Positions 25,580 to 37,600 of a stretch of 64,000 nucleotides of DNA are shown one piece after another. This DNA comes from Scleromitrula shiraiana (Eukaryota > Ascomycota > Leotiomycetes > Helotiales > Sclerotiniaceae), in NCBI GenBank assembly GCA_028455995.1, contig JABELC010000002.1:2294001-2358000 (forward strand), given 5' to 3'. Position 1 is the stretch's first letter. Every line of letters begins with the position of its first letter. The position numbers and the translations under genes were made by a program. The notes under the pieces are model-generated. The model saw only the letters and a program-made list of their open reading frames with translations. It searched no databases and was not told the origin of the DNA.

Positions 25580-26594
25580 TTAAACCTCCCCAATAACCCC
25601 CTTAAACTGCTCAACCAATTCTCTCCATCTTTCTTTCCCCTCTCCATCCACCCACCCTCCCAATTTTTCCAACCCCGCCAAATCCCCCTTCATCCTCTCC
25701 ACTTTCGTCGTCCCATCCAAGACCGTCACACCCTCCAACCCCAAAACCAACCCATACAAAGCCAACACTCTCCTCTCCTCCTCCACCACCCCCAACGTCC
25801 CCAACACCTCTCCCAACTCCCAAACCGGCCTACTGTCCACCAACCCCGGATTTCCGGTAAATGTCCAGAAGCTTTGAAAAATAATATCGTTCTCTCTACA
25901 GAATCTCCGAAGAGGCACTTCCCATCTCGTGTCTGGGTAAAAGCGATTCTGAACTACAGATGGACGGAGGAGATTCTCGGTGTCACAAATGGTTTTCAAG
26001 ATCAGGAGTGTAGTGTTGGAGATTCCTAAGGAGCGGATTTGTTTGGGGACATAGGATTGGAAAATAGACCATGCGTGGAGGGTTTCGGCCATGGTAGGAA
26101 ATGGAGAATGAAGTACTAGACAATCGATATAGGTATCATCATTATCATCATCAGAAGGAGTGCGCAATTTTAAGAGAGATGATGCAATAGAAGAGTGTAT
26201 TCTTTCCGATAAAGTTTGAGAAAGTGAATAGGGCATGTTGTGTAGATCTTGACCTGACGTTGGTGTGAATTTCGTTTGGATCTTAATATTTAAAAAGTCA
26301 ATTTTATATGTTCCTTTAATGGATGGTGTATAGATCATGAGAAGAGGATCATACATATAGATCCTTTCGTTTTACAATTCCCTCATTGAGGGCCTTCCGG
26401 ATTCCTTCTCCTACCAACACTTCTTGATAATGTCGGGGTTGACCAGCTGTATCTATACCTCTAAATCCGGCTTTTATAGCTTGATATACAAGTTCCATGC
26501 TGCGATCTTTTTTCCATGCAGTACCATAGAGGAGCTTGGGGATTTGTGTTTTCCCTGCATTATTGAGAGTAGATGGCGAGAAGAATGTCGACAT
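25580..26594 (-). CDS. aldo-keto reductase
   Basis: Two exons on the minus strand (26594-26355 and 26281-25580) give 313 residues, normal for AKRs. The 73 bp intron joins KDLY to IQTKFTP. NADPH-dependent carbonyl reduction is expected in the cytosol. The AKR tetrad is recognisable: Asp in GIDTAGQP, Tyr in RHYQEVLVGEG, Lys in IQTKFT and His in CLVLHSP. The spacing D-x7-Y matches a known fungal AKR subgroup, not the classical DTA-x2-Y. The barrel end is shorter and more divergent than in aldose reductases. An in-frame upstream Met (MRLSSQKM) could add seven residues. The next gene upstream on the same strand (27251) is also a sugar/carbonyl oxidoreductase. Confidence 0.85.
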
Positions 26595-27250
26595 TTTCTG
26601 TGAAGATAGTCTCATAAACTTTCGGGTTATAAGGATTGCTAATAGGTAATATAGAAATGGACGTGGCCAGTTTTTTGAGATAAGAAGTTTACTGTAATAT
26701 TGCACTCATTGACTACCTGATAATTCTGTCAACTTGCGAGACGGCACGTTCCATAAAGATCGCCCGACCTGTTCCCTTACGTCATATTGCGCTAAGCCTA
26801 CTCGAGTACAATGAACAATTATGCCAACTGGTAGCACTTTTGAGATCGAGCTGCTTAAATTTTGAATATTTCAAAGTTTCTTTTACATACAATCAAATCT
26901 TTCTATTCAATATTAAGATTTAAAATGTTTCTATTGTATACAGACATTCAAAACTAAGTTGGCTTGAGAATATCTAAATGTCTGTATTTGGAACAAGAAT
27001 TCAAAATAAATTTGTTCATAATATATTCAACGGTAATTTACCGTATATTCAAAAGGTTACTTTTTGAACAGACATTACAAGTATTCTAAGATTCAAAGTC
27101 CATTTATCTAAGTAATAGTTATATGCCTCTTCGTCCCATTCATTTGAGCTGGGCAGTTAGCATTGACAAACATGAATAAATGGAGCGCCAAATCATTCCA
27201 TTACTGTCGATCTAAAACAAGGCTACCTGTGTATGATCTCTGGAAATTTC
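26595..27250. other. intergenic, AT-rich
   Basis: 0.66 kb of AT-rich sequence: the aldo-keto reductase promoter and the 3' flank of the dehydrogenase. Nothing further was identified. Confidence 0.45.
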
Positions 27251-28517
27251 TTAAGCTTTCTTTCCATTGAGAGGACTTGCCTCGTCAAACACATTCGTCT
27301 CAATCAACTCGGGAAATTTCAAGCCACCCACCCTTCTGACCTCATCCATAACATCCATGATAACCTCACTCTCTCTCCAATCCAATCCCTCGCTCTGTTT
27401 CTTCCCATCCCTCAAACATCTACCAACCTCATCCGCCTCCCAAGCCATTCCATGTCCCCACCCTCCTCTCTCCTCATCCTTCGGAATCTCACACTCCACA
27501 TCCTCCACATCCCCCGATTTTTTTTCCTTCAAAATAACCCTATATCTCCTCGGTCTATACGCAGGACCAAAAACCTGAATTTCCCCTTTGGTGCCCTGGA
27601 TTCTTATACTCGGAGCCTCCCACTCACTAGCCTCCCCATGCAAATCCGGCTGCGTAGCAACCCTCATCCCCGTCGTCGCAATCCCCACACTCCTATTCTT
27701 CTCAAAACTCAAAATCATGCTCGTCATCTCATCCACCCCCGTCTCCTCATACTTCTGCACCGCCGCCACAACCTTCGGAACCTCTCGCTCCTCACTCTTA
27801 CAATCTTGACAATGGTAAAGAATTTGAAATACCCACGTGAGTGCATAGATCCCCAAATCTAACAACGCACCTCCGGCGAGATCGGGATTGACCATTCGAT
27901 TCTCCACCGGGAATGCAAGCTTTCCATCATCTTCTGCTTCTGCAATCGATAGATCAGCTTGTACGCGATGAACTTTTCCTATCTCCCCCTTTATCACCCT
28001 CTCCCGAATCTGCACACTAAGCGGAAAATATCTCGTCCACACTGCCTCCATAAAGAATAATCCACGCTCCTTAGCCGTTTCGAACAATTTCCTTGCTTGT
28101 GCGGCGTTCACAGTGAGCGCTTTCTCACATAACACATTTTTGTTGGCGAGGAGGGCGAGCATGGCGTTTTGGAAATGGTGGGAGTGAGGAGTAGCAATGT
28201 AGATTACGTCTATAGAGGGATCGGATACAAGTTCATGGTAAGAGCCATAGGCTTTGGTGGTTGGAGGAGCATTGATTGAGGTGATGAATTCAGAGGCTCG
28301 GGATTGAGAGGAGGAGGAGGCGACGGCGACGATGGTATGGGTTACGTCGTTGACGGAGCGGGTGGCGGGGTTGCAGAGGATGTCTTTGCAGAAGGCTGGA
28401 TGGGAGGACAGGTAGGTTAGTTGGGTGGCTTTTGGGTGAAGGAGGGGTGGTTTTACTTGTTGCGATTCCTCCTGTTGCCAAGATACCCCATTTTACTTCA
28501 TACGGTTTGGATGCCAT
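27251..28517 (-). CDS. Gfo/Idh/MocA oxidoreductase (D-xylose 1-dehydrogenase / dihydrodiol dehydrogenase type)
   Basis: Two exons on the minus strand (28517-28457 and 28395-27251) give 401 residues. The intron (61 bp) has a CTAAC branch site and splits the start: MASKPYEVKWGILATGGIAT-TFCKDILCNP. The Rossmann loop is GILATGGIA. Further family hallmarks are VAVASSSS, YGSYHELVSDP, YIATPHSHHFQN, the EKALTV segment with its conserved lysine, MEAVWTRYFPL and GGALLDLGIYALTWVFQ. These match fungal NADP-dependent xylose dehydrogenases and dimeric dihydrodiol dehydrogenases, which oxidise aldoses or trans-dihydrodiols. Substrate specificity cannot be read from the sequence. The neighbouring aldo-keto reductase may act on related sugars, which is inference. 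Confidence 0.9.
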
Positions 28518-29480
28518 TTTTATTTTTGTTTGTTTTGTTCGGCTGGCTTCGAATTTTGCAAATGGTATTCGAGATTGAGAGATTTTCTTCAAGATGGATT
28601 CTTCAAAAGTCTTGTCGGTTATATGACAGGTGTGAGGTGCAATAATTCTGTACTATGACGTGAATGAAATGTTTCCCCCTCACCGGTGGTATTGCGGGCT
28701 GTTTACCCCACTATTTACAATAGTCCATTTCTAGTAATGTATAATCTTACAATTCTCGATAAGAAGTCATATAAAACATTAAATTTTCATCCCCTTCGTT
28801 ACAATATAATTTGAATATTGTCTATGCAAAGTTCATCGTATGCCATGGTCTCAGTTTCGCAGTAAAAACAAAAATGTGATAGAATGGACCTACTGTCCCG
28901 AACGCCCTTGTACAATGAATTAGCAGAATCTCTTCCCTGATAATACTAATCCCCAATCTTCTTATCACTCATATCACAGGGCTCTCAATCCGAATTACTT
29001 CGTCCATTCTGTCAGAGATGATAAATACATCGATGACGGTCTACCCAAGACGCCACATGGTACTAACATAATTCCCTAATACATGAGGGCCAAACGGTTA
29101 AAGCAGAAAGCCACAAGCCACAAGTCACAAGCCATAAGCCACAAGTCACAAGCCACAAGTCAAGGAAAGTCGAGAGTTTGAGTTATAAGTAGTTGGTTCA
29201 TTATTTATCATGCTAAATATCAAGTTGGTATCGTGTGATATAGACGCCACCCCAAAAAACACTGTTCCGAGTCCAAATGTAAATCCAAATTCGGACCCCA
29301 CGAGAACCTATTCATAGCCATACATATAAGTATCCGAAGATATGCGAGGGAAATTATCCCCAGGTAAAACTGCTTCGTAAAAATATGCATCCGAACACAA
29401 GAGGGAGCTAAAATTCTCCATTGATGACGGGAGTTGAGAAAGAAAAATACCCACCTCCTTTTTGATCTTCAAGTCATCCT
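28518..29480. other. intergenic, with 7-bp tandem repeat
   Basis: 0.96 kb: promoter of the dehydrogenase and 3' flank of the ubiquitin hydrolase (both minus). It contains the GCCACAA repeat at 29110-29165. No coding signal was seen. Confidence 0.5.
29110..29165. repeat. 7-bp tandem repeat (GCCACAA), eight units
   Basis: Eight consecutive heptamers: GCCACAA twice, GTCACAA, GCCATAA, GCCACAA, GTCACAA, GCCACAA and GTCAAGG. It is intergenic. Confidence 0.9.
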
Positions 29481-31107
29481 TTAGATCGATTGTTTGCGTT
29501 GGTAGAATAGTAAATACGGCAATTTACTCTCGAGAGCCTTTTCAACGCTTGTAGTTGAAATACGTTCATCGTTATAGCACTTCCAAACGCCATCTGGACC
29601 ACGGGCATCACACACATAATGCCCGTAGTTAAGAGTACCTGCATGTGAGATGAAAGCCATCAACTCGTAATTCAGGCAATCTTTGTTGCTGGGGTCGCGG
29701 TGAGGATTGAGATCAAGAGTGAGATCTATGGGCAGGCGAAGTTTGTCCTTCGTACCATCATAATCGAATCGTTTGAGTTGCACGAACAAGATATCTGGGG
29801 CGTGACGAATGACTTGCGAGCGACGGAAATTGCCCTGCTTCTTGCACTTCTCGCATCGGTATCCTTCAACAATCTCATTCATGTACTTCCCCAAGTACTT
29901 TGAAAGAGAACCGTTAGGTATGCGCGGCTTGAGTGGTATAGAAAGATTGCGTTCGTCGCATTTGGTAGCAGAGACATTGTGGCAGTGATGACAAGTGATT
30001 CTACTTTCGAGATTCAGCTGTGTAATAGCTTGCATAGTGGCAACGGACCTAGTGAGGAGATTAGATTGGTTACGAATCAATGATAACAGGAGCAAAAAAC
30101 TTACGGTCCCGGAAGTTGTTCGTTCATGGTACTCAGAATCCATGATAACTGCTCATCTGCATCCATCTGCTCGCCACTGATAGAACCTTCCCAACGGACT
30201 TTTTCGATATATGTTAGTAAAAGGAATAACCCCAAACGAAGGAAGCTATGACTCACGATATTTGAGGTGCGCCTCAAGGCGACGAAGTATAGGCCCAAAG
30301 TCTCGCGTGGAACATTCAGGGGCCCAATACTCTGAAGCCAATAGATGTAAGGAGCAGGTGAGACATCTCGTTGTGGGTATGACACCTAACAAAATTAATT
30401 TGAGGATAATTAAGTCTTGCAGATGGAACTTACAGTGTTCTGCTGGATGCTGATCAAACAAGAAATTGACGAACTTGGGAAGATGCAGAAGGGACTGTAA
30501 AAGACTGTTGCGATAGCACAGGACATTAGGATTATACATGCCCCTCTGAGCAGCAGCAGGCATTCTGCTGTAATCTCGACGCATGCTCTTAGCCTGAAAG
30601 TAATGTCAGATTGTACGTCTTTAGAGCATTGAGATCAAGAGTTACCAAGAGACGTCGCTTTCTAGTCGTCATAGCAAAACGTCGTACGTTTGTCCGTCGA
30701 TCAACTGCTGGACCATCGTGCAAAGTACTTGCTAAAGCAGGAACTGCCTCGGCGATGGTGTAGCTGGCATTGACTTCAAACAAGTTAGCTAACGACATTT
30801 AACATACATGTTCATTTTGCAAACCTTCTTGAATTGCTCGCTTGAACTTCTTGGTGACTGGATTCTCCTCCTCTTCCTCGTCACCATCTTGGCGTGATCT
30901 CTTGGTAGAATCACACTTTGGAAAATCATATTCTGTAGAGGAATGAAACGACGATATTGATGACGAAGGCGATATAAGGCACTCGGACGGCCCAGGAGAA
31001 GAAGGTGGAGAGGGAGAAGAAGCTGGAGATGGAGAAGAAGCTGGAGAGGGAGAAGAAGCACAGGAAGACATGGGAGAAGAAGAAACAGAGGATGCCGGTG
31101 AAGACAT
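29481..31107 (-). CDS. ubiquitin carboxyl-terminal hydrolase (USP/UBP family)
   Basis: Six exons on the minus strand (31107-30825, 30773-30646, 30593-30434, 30385-30257, 30198-30105, 30048-29481) give 453 residues. The N-terminus is low-complexity Ser/Pro, then KRSRQDGDEEEEEN. The Cys box is GMYNPNVLCYRNSLLQ, with nucleophile Cys in LCYRNS. DADEQLSWIL stands for the usual DAQEFL. CHHC and CEKC form the zinc-finger pairs in the fingers. The His box is ISHAGTLNYGHYVCDARG and the Asp box is WKCYND. The catalytic triad is therefore intact, and the protein should remove ubiquitin from substrates. It is short for a USP. The first intron is uncertain: GTTTGC donor (51 bp, GCTAAC branch) fits the frame, while a GTATGT donor with a later acceptor is an alternative. 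In-frame ATG 31311 could extend the N-terminus. Confidence 0.85.
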
Positions 31108-32293
31108 TTTTGAATTTGGTTTCTTTCGATATACTCGTTCTTTGTAGTTCTTAGATGAACAGAAGTAAACCGAGGGGTAGATTTTTGTATAACTGAATAG
31201 AACCGAGCGTGGGTTATATTTTAAAAATGCTTGCTTCGACGACGAGGGAAAAGGTTCGAAAGTAGGAAACGAGGCGGGACCCCTATAGATCTTCTGTACT
31301 TTGGTCGTCATGTTGAACTCTTCCGTAAATTTTCTAGTATTGATTAAATTCCGCTTCGAATTAATGTTAAATTGCTTGCACAATAGGTTATCAGAAGATA
31401 TCCAACCAGCTTGTGGGCAGGTTTTCTATTGTCTTTTCGATTAACCGAAATAGGTACAGGAAAGCAATTCAATTTGCCAATAGAAGTGAATTGAGAACTT
31501 CTACTGTAGTCGTGTATAGAGAGTAAAAATAGAGTGACTGTGTTGTGGTCCTCACACTTTGCAAGTATCAACAAAGGTCAATTGTATAATTTCTCGAATC
31601 TAATTCGACGTATGCTCTTCAGCTTCCTCTCAAATTTGTAGTAATAATCGGTGTATAAAATAGTAGGAATTTAAGCCCTCGTTGGAACTCAATTGATGTC
31701 TGTAAACTGTGTGTTCTCGAGCTGTACATCGAGTAATTGTTCTTGTGGCAGAAGTAATCGATCGAAAGGAGTTTCCGGAAGATTGATTGAAAGGTAGTAT
31801 GAGGTATTTGAAAACTCGAGTCTAAAGTAATAGTTCTATTAAATGAATCGCTTCGAAATGATCTATATGCAATACAATTATATGTGTAGAAGTTGGTGCA
31901 TTGTTGTGGAAGTCGAGATTATTTTTATATAAATTGAAAGTGCGCTTTTCCAACGAAATGAGGTCGCGATTCTAAAGTTTTTTTTTCTGACGTGCCTTAC
32001 CGCCAAAAGAGGTTTAGGTGATAACTCGATAACCCGAGTGCCGATTCGGAAATAACTCCTGCTTTTCGGGCATTAGATAAGGCTGTTATCTGATGACGCT
32101 AATGAAGATCATTCCATCCCACCTCACATGCATCTTTTTTTCAAAATTGGGAAATATAGAAATCGGCAACGCAGCCTACCAAACCCTAGCATTTTGTGAG
32201 TCTAGTAAAAGCAGTAAAAGCCAAGGCTTAATACAACCACTACTCTTGACATCAACCACAAGAATATTTGATTCTTCCCCATAAAAAAAGATC
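31108..32293. other. divergent promoter region (ubiquitin hydrolase / TRM9)
   Basis: 1.2 kb between two opposite starts. Part of the left side is open in frame with the hydrolase (to 31311) and might be coding. No RNA gene or repeat was recognised. Confidence 0.45.
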
Positions 32294-33037
32294 ATGACCA
32301 CCCCAACACCCCCCTCACCAACACCAGAAACCAACCCCTCCAACTACGAAGAACAACACGTGCACACCGTCTACGAACAGATCGCCTCCCACTTCTCATC
32401 CACCCGCTACCAAGCCTGGCCCATTGTCCGCTCTTTCCTCCAATCACTCCCCCCAGGCTCCATCGGTCTCGATGTCGGCTGCGGTAATGGAAAATACCTT
32501 GCCGTGAACCGCGACATCTTCATCGTAGGAAGTGATCGCTCTACGAATCTAGTCAAAATTGCATCGGGTCATCAACCTCATGCTGCGGTTGTAGCTGATA
32601 CGCTGGCGTTGCCGCACCAGGGGGGAAGATTTGATTTTGCAATTTGTATTGCGGTTGTGCATCATTTGTCGACGGCGGAGAGGAGGAGGGAGGCAATTGG
32701 GAAGATTTTGGAGTGTGTGAGGGAAGGAGATGATGGAGAGGGGAGAGGGAAAGGAAAGGTTTTGATTTATGTTTGGGCGTTGGAACAGAAGAATAGCAGG
32801 AGGGGGTGGGATGAAGGTGGGGAGCAGGATGTTATGGTGCCATGGGTTATGAAGACGGGGAAGAAGACGAATGAGAATGGGGAGGTTGTTAAGGGTACCG
32901 AGAAGACTTTCCAGAGGTATTATCACTTGTATCGGTCTGGAGAGCTCGAAGAGGATATTGCTGCTATTGGGGGGACTGTGGTCGAATCTGGTTACGAGAA
33001 GGATAATTGGTGGGCGATATGTTCCAGGGGTGGATGA
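32294..33037 (+). CDS. TRM9: tRNA (wobble uridine carboxymethyl) methyltransferase Trm9
   Basis: A single exon of 247 residues. The SAM-binding motif LDVGCGNGKYLAVN lies at residues 59-72, followed by GSDRSTNLVKIA and the class I fold segments FDFAICIAVVHHLST and VLIYVWALEQ. The C-terminal QRYYHLYRSGELEEDI and ESGYEKDNWWAI are typical of Trm9/ALKBH8 methyltransferases. With Trm112 the enzyme methylates cm5U34 of certain tRNAs to mcm5U and so tunes decoding of AGA and GAA codons. The N-terminus is Pro/Thr-rich. The first third of the gene is notably C-rich and the rest G-rich on the plus strand. No intron or defect is seen. Confidence 0.93.
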   Translation: MTTPTPPSPTPETNPSNYEEQHVHTVYEQIASHFSSTRYQAWPIVRSFLQSLPPGSIGLDVGCGNGKYLAVNRDIFIVGSDRSTNLVKIASGHQPHAAVVADTLALPHQGGRFDFAICIAVVHHLSTAERRREAIGKILECVREGDDGEGRGKGKVLIYVWALEQKNSRRGWDEGGEQDVMVPWVMKTGKKTNENGEVVKGTEKTFQRYYHLYRSGELEEDIAAIGGTVVESGYEKDNWWAICSRGG

Positions 33038-33563
33038 GAACATGTTGATGCCTTTTAAATCAAGATACTCTTACTATCATCGCCGCGATGATTTTGCAAT
33101 AATTGCCGTTTACAGGAAGGACATGAAAAAGGTACAGTGCAGGAAAAGGTAACCGTTCAAGAATCCTCGTCACACATCAGGAAAGCAGCCTCGCTACCAG
33201 TCACCATATACCGGTACCTTGGGCATCTGATATAACAGCGTTACATGCCTACATAGAACCATTCATGAAACGTCAAATCATGAAAATATTTATTAGGTAT
33301 AAAGCTACAGACTTCTTAATACAATCTAGAAGGTATAACTCTGAACACCATGCGTGCCTGCAGCAATCCGTGCTACCCAAAAAATCCAAAAGACAAAACC
33401 AGCTGAGGTGTCAACCATCATCATCATAATCATCGCGCCATTATGAAATGCAAACCCATCACCACTAATATGCTACCAACCACCTATCCCAGACTTTTAC
33501 TAAACCGCAACGCCGCACCCGCAACCCGAACAAAGTTTTGTTTGAATGAAAAGAAAATTTCCT
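33038..33563. other. convergent 3' flank
   Basis: 526 bp between the ends of TRM9 (plus) and the Myb gene (minus). Nothing was identified. Confidence 0.4.
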
Positions 33564-34683
33564 CTACTGTCTCCTTCGTATCGACTCTCTTGATCCGGCC
33601 TCAGGACTACCTCGTCGCTTGGTATCAAATCTTTTACCCATCCCTCCGATAGCTGGTAGAAGCGGCCCGGGACTTTGATATCCAGCTGAGTGCTGCGTTG
33701 GCATCGACATCGCATAGGCAGGTGTGCTATACGGGCTAACTCCTGTTGTCATCTCCGCAACACTTGGTAAGTATTGACCTCCACCTCTTCCCATCATTCC
33801 CATTCTCATACCCATCCCACCACCAATACTAGCTAATGCCAAACCATCAGTCGGACTAGTCGGCGGCACAGACCTAGGTGTACTCTCTCTTCGCGCGGCT
33901 ATAGCACGGGTACCACCTCCTCGTTGGGAATCATTTCCTTGTGCAGTGCCCGGTCTACTATACCTAGAACCAGTAGATCCTGGACCGGCCATTGCGCTGG
34001 ATTGAGATTGATTGTATGAGTGGCCCCTAGCCGGGGATGCTCGTTGACCTGAAGGTGGAGCGTCGAGCGTAACGCTTGAAAGAGAAAATGGTACGACGCC
34101 TGCACGCTTGGCCATGTCGGCTTCACCAAGTTGCCAATGCATCGCTTCTGCTGCTCGCCATGGTACTGCCATTTCTTCGGCAACTTTGGCCCACATCTCT
34201 GGCTTGAACCTATAACAAAGTGTCAGTAGGCTGTTGTCAAATGCTCTCTGGATCCAGCAATGAAAAGCTATTATGAGTGAGAAAATACCTTTCGTAAAGT
34301 CTAGCCAGTTTATTCTTTCGCTCTTCATCCCATTCACTCCTCCGTTCAAGATAGTTCTGATAGTGCAGTCGACAACTGATAGCACTTCTGCCCGGTAGTC
34401 TCTTCGAAATATCCTCCCATTTCATCCCACTACCTCTCAATTCAATAATAAGAGCATCCTCCTCTGCCGACCATTTGCTCTGCTTCTTCGCCGGCGATTC
34501 ACTCGGATGTGCTGGCATGCTTCTTTTCCCACCAGTGCCAGGAGTGGCAGCGGCAAAAAATGGGTGTTCCGGTTGTGTGATCGATGACTGAACTGAGGCG
34601 GATCTTGTCTGATTTCTGTTTGGTGGTGATGTGGTCGCCGACTCATTTGAGACCGGATCCTTGAGGAGGAGGGAGATATCCAC
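33564..34683 (-). CDS. Myb/SANT-repeat DNA-binding protein
   Basis: Two exons on the minus strand (34683-34289 and 34209-33564) give 346 residues. The 79 bp intron joins LARLYER to FKPEMW. Two Myb/SANT repeats lie near residues 68-118 and 118-165: KWSAEEDALIIELRGSG with WEDISKRLPGRSAISCRLHY, then SEWDEERKNKLARLYERF with WAKVAEEMAVPWRAAEAMHW. The tryptophan spacing and the helix-turn-helix pattern support DNA binding. The remainder is Ser/Pro/Gly-rich and probably disordered, with a Met/Gly stretch (GGGMGMRMGMMGRGGG). It is likely a nuclear transcription regulator. I do not assign a named orthologue. Confidence 0.85.
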
Positions 34684-37600
34684 GATGATGGTCTAAGTCG
34701 CTGATACCGTCAAACTCGACGGTTCGTCTGCGAATTAGGTGCACGGTCTATTTATCTATTGCTTGTGGCTTCGTGAATCATAAAATCTGATGTAGAGGGT
34801 CAACCGTGATATTATGAGCGCAAGTCGTTACTTGTATTGGATGGCTGTTTTTTTAACGAAGAAAAGAATATCAGCAGAAACGACTGACTTTTTTGATAGA
34901 TGCGAGTAATGTAGTGGCTTGAAACAGACTAGATTATTCTTCAAGACTCGATGGCATAGGATGTTGAATATCTTGAGACGATTTCTTACAAGAGGGGACT
35001 ACAATCCTATTTCAGGCCTTCCAGGTTGGTAGAACAAGACAAGTGCGTGGCTCGCGTAGATCTTGATGAGTATAAGCTTGATTGGCAAAAATAACTATAG
35101 AAGTAATGCAACCAATCGCAGTGATGAGACGAGGAAGAAAGAAGCCAGCACCAACGGAACAATACGTCAAAAGTTTGCTTAGATTGACTCCCTAAAGACA
35201 ACAAGGGAATTGTTCGAACTCATGATCTCCACAAGAATGACAAGGTTGGATGCTGGACGGACTGTCGGGAGCATGCGTGATGCAAATAGAGCGTGGTGGG
35301 GGGGCCCAAACCAGGGTATGCCTAATGTGGAGGAAGTCCGGCCACGAATTCGTGCATGAACATGGACGTGAACAATATAATGTTATTTGGTTTATTGTAT
35401 TTTAGTATTTCCGTTGTTAAAAGGTTACAGAAGATCAGTTGAAACCTGAAAGGGAAGTTTGAAACCGAATTGTACTCCTTCGATCCCTCGAAGTTGTTTT
35501 AGACGCACGTCTGTGCATAATACCAATGTGGCTTTAATTATTACCTATTCTGATCATTGTCCACTTTAGGGATTCTCCAAGTCAAACAATACTGTTGAAA
35601 ACTTTCAAAAAGATGCTTTGTCATATCAAAGATACTGACGTCTGAGAAGAACTGGCGGTCAAGTTTGCAAGGGTACTTTGATAGAGACTTCACAATCTCC
35701 ATGGCTTGAATCGCCACTAAGACTTTGATGAACCACGATCTTCGTGGGGCCGACCAAAATCTCAAGCCATAAAAACTAAGGCTCCTCCGTTTGGTTGAAA
35801 TGTGATGGTGGCTAAGGGGAAAATTCTTACACGACCGTTTGGAATGTTTAAATCCTTGGGTGCCTAAATAAAGATGAAAAGTGACATATCGCTACGTTAT
35901 CCTCCCTCAGGATTCGACATCCTCTGTTTGTAGCTGCTGGTAACCTTTGCCAAAGCCCTCATTGTTGCCATTGAATCGTTGATAAAGACGCCGGGACCTT
36001 ACATCTAGCGGTGTGAGTATTGTCATGTGAGACGGCGCCAAAATCGTGTAGAAGGTTTGAGTCAGTTAAATCTTTTCACAATGAACCAAAATAAGGAATC
36101 CATGGATATGGAATGACTAAGGCCCAAGAAGCATACACGGCGAGCTGCTCGTGCAGTTTATTTCAGCCTTGGATAGAAACCATGGGCGGTGAATGCCCAG
36201 TACTTGTTTTTGACTGCCATATAGCCTCAAAAAGTATATTTTGGATGCCAGATCAGACGAAGGCACTGGCTTATCACTCTTGTAGCACGGTCATGAAGGA
36301 TAGCGCAGCGCGCAAGCTTCGCCTATTGCGTGCATTAGCCAGTTATCGATGACAACAATAGCATTCCCTAGCTGTCATGGTTGATTGTGGCGGCTCAGGC
36401 AATACATAATCTGCGGCCCGCCGTTATGTAGCTGTGCCCATCTGGTCGATGACAATGTCCATTGTTATTTGGAAGTTTTCGTTTAGTAAGGCGGTCCTAG
36501 AAATTAGCATGCAGGAATTGCCCTTGGTGTATCTCAAGCGTAAATCGGTTCGCTGCCGAAATTATGCCTTGTAAGCATGATAATATGATAATCTCCCTAC
36601 TTAGAATTGGATAGCCATCGGTGAGTGAGGCTATCGTGTTTCTCTCTATCCCTTGTCCCAAATCCAAAATAGTCCGATCAATGTGGGGAAAGATCGTGAA
36701 CCAAGGAATGCAAGTCGCGTGGCACTTGGTGGCGTATACAGGGCTACTGGAGGTCTTTCGTCTCAGAAGCTACCCATGCATGTTTGAGCGGTGAGTATCT
36801 AGACATGCTTCCGGCCCAAAAGGATAGAGCTAACTATAGCAATTTTGTATAGTCAGTTCGAGGATAACCAACCTTCAACAATTGGAATAAATGGAACTTA
36901 GGGTCCAAAGAAATATTCATATATTATTCATGCTACATTCCGACAAAGATTTATTAACCTCTAATCCAATAAACGCATAATGAAGCCATCTCGAATTTAA
37001 TCTACAAACGGAAGTTAGCCAGTGGGACAGGAACTGTGAGAGATCTTTCTCCTGATCCTTTTTTTCCCAGGTTCATTTCAGTTCTAAGAATTGGGTTTGA
37101 ACCATGCGGATAGATTTCGAAGGAATCAAGCAAGCAGATCCATTTCTACGCAAGTAGTAAGTGCATACATTATGTATATAGTAGGTACTCTAGCAAGTTT
37201 GCAATGATATGTTGCATTATTGTTGAACACTCGGTCACGACTCAACTTCTTACTACGTACTCAAGTAGTTAGTACACCGTCACCGAGCAAGTATTTTTCC
37301 ACTTTGCCATTGACCATTTCTACGTACAGTATACGGTAGAGTCTAGTACAGATGATCCTTTTCGTCTTCCCCCAAACCATATGTAAAGCATTGACAATTT
37401 GATAATATGATAAATCGACTTGTTCAATCTAGATTGTCTTCATTTGTGGATATGCAAATTGATGCACCAGATGAGTACTCCAAGGATCAGAGGAGGACAA
37501 TAGAACACATGAAGAAGGATGAACCTAATATATTCGCATGGTTTTAGAATATTTGAAGGTTCTTTCGGTAATCTTTGGAATTTCTAAATTTGACATGAAT

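Noticed and set aside
27233..27862. 209-codon plus-strand frame
   Set aside because: Antisense shadow of the Gfo/Idh/MocA dehydrogenase; composition is that of a reverse-read coding exon.
35205..35235. tRNA T-loop-like GAGTTCGAAC on the minus strand
   Set aside because: The flanking bases do not form a T stem and no anticodon arm or acceptor stem was found.
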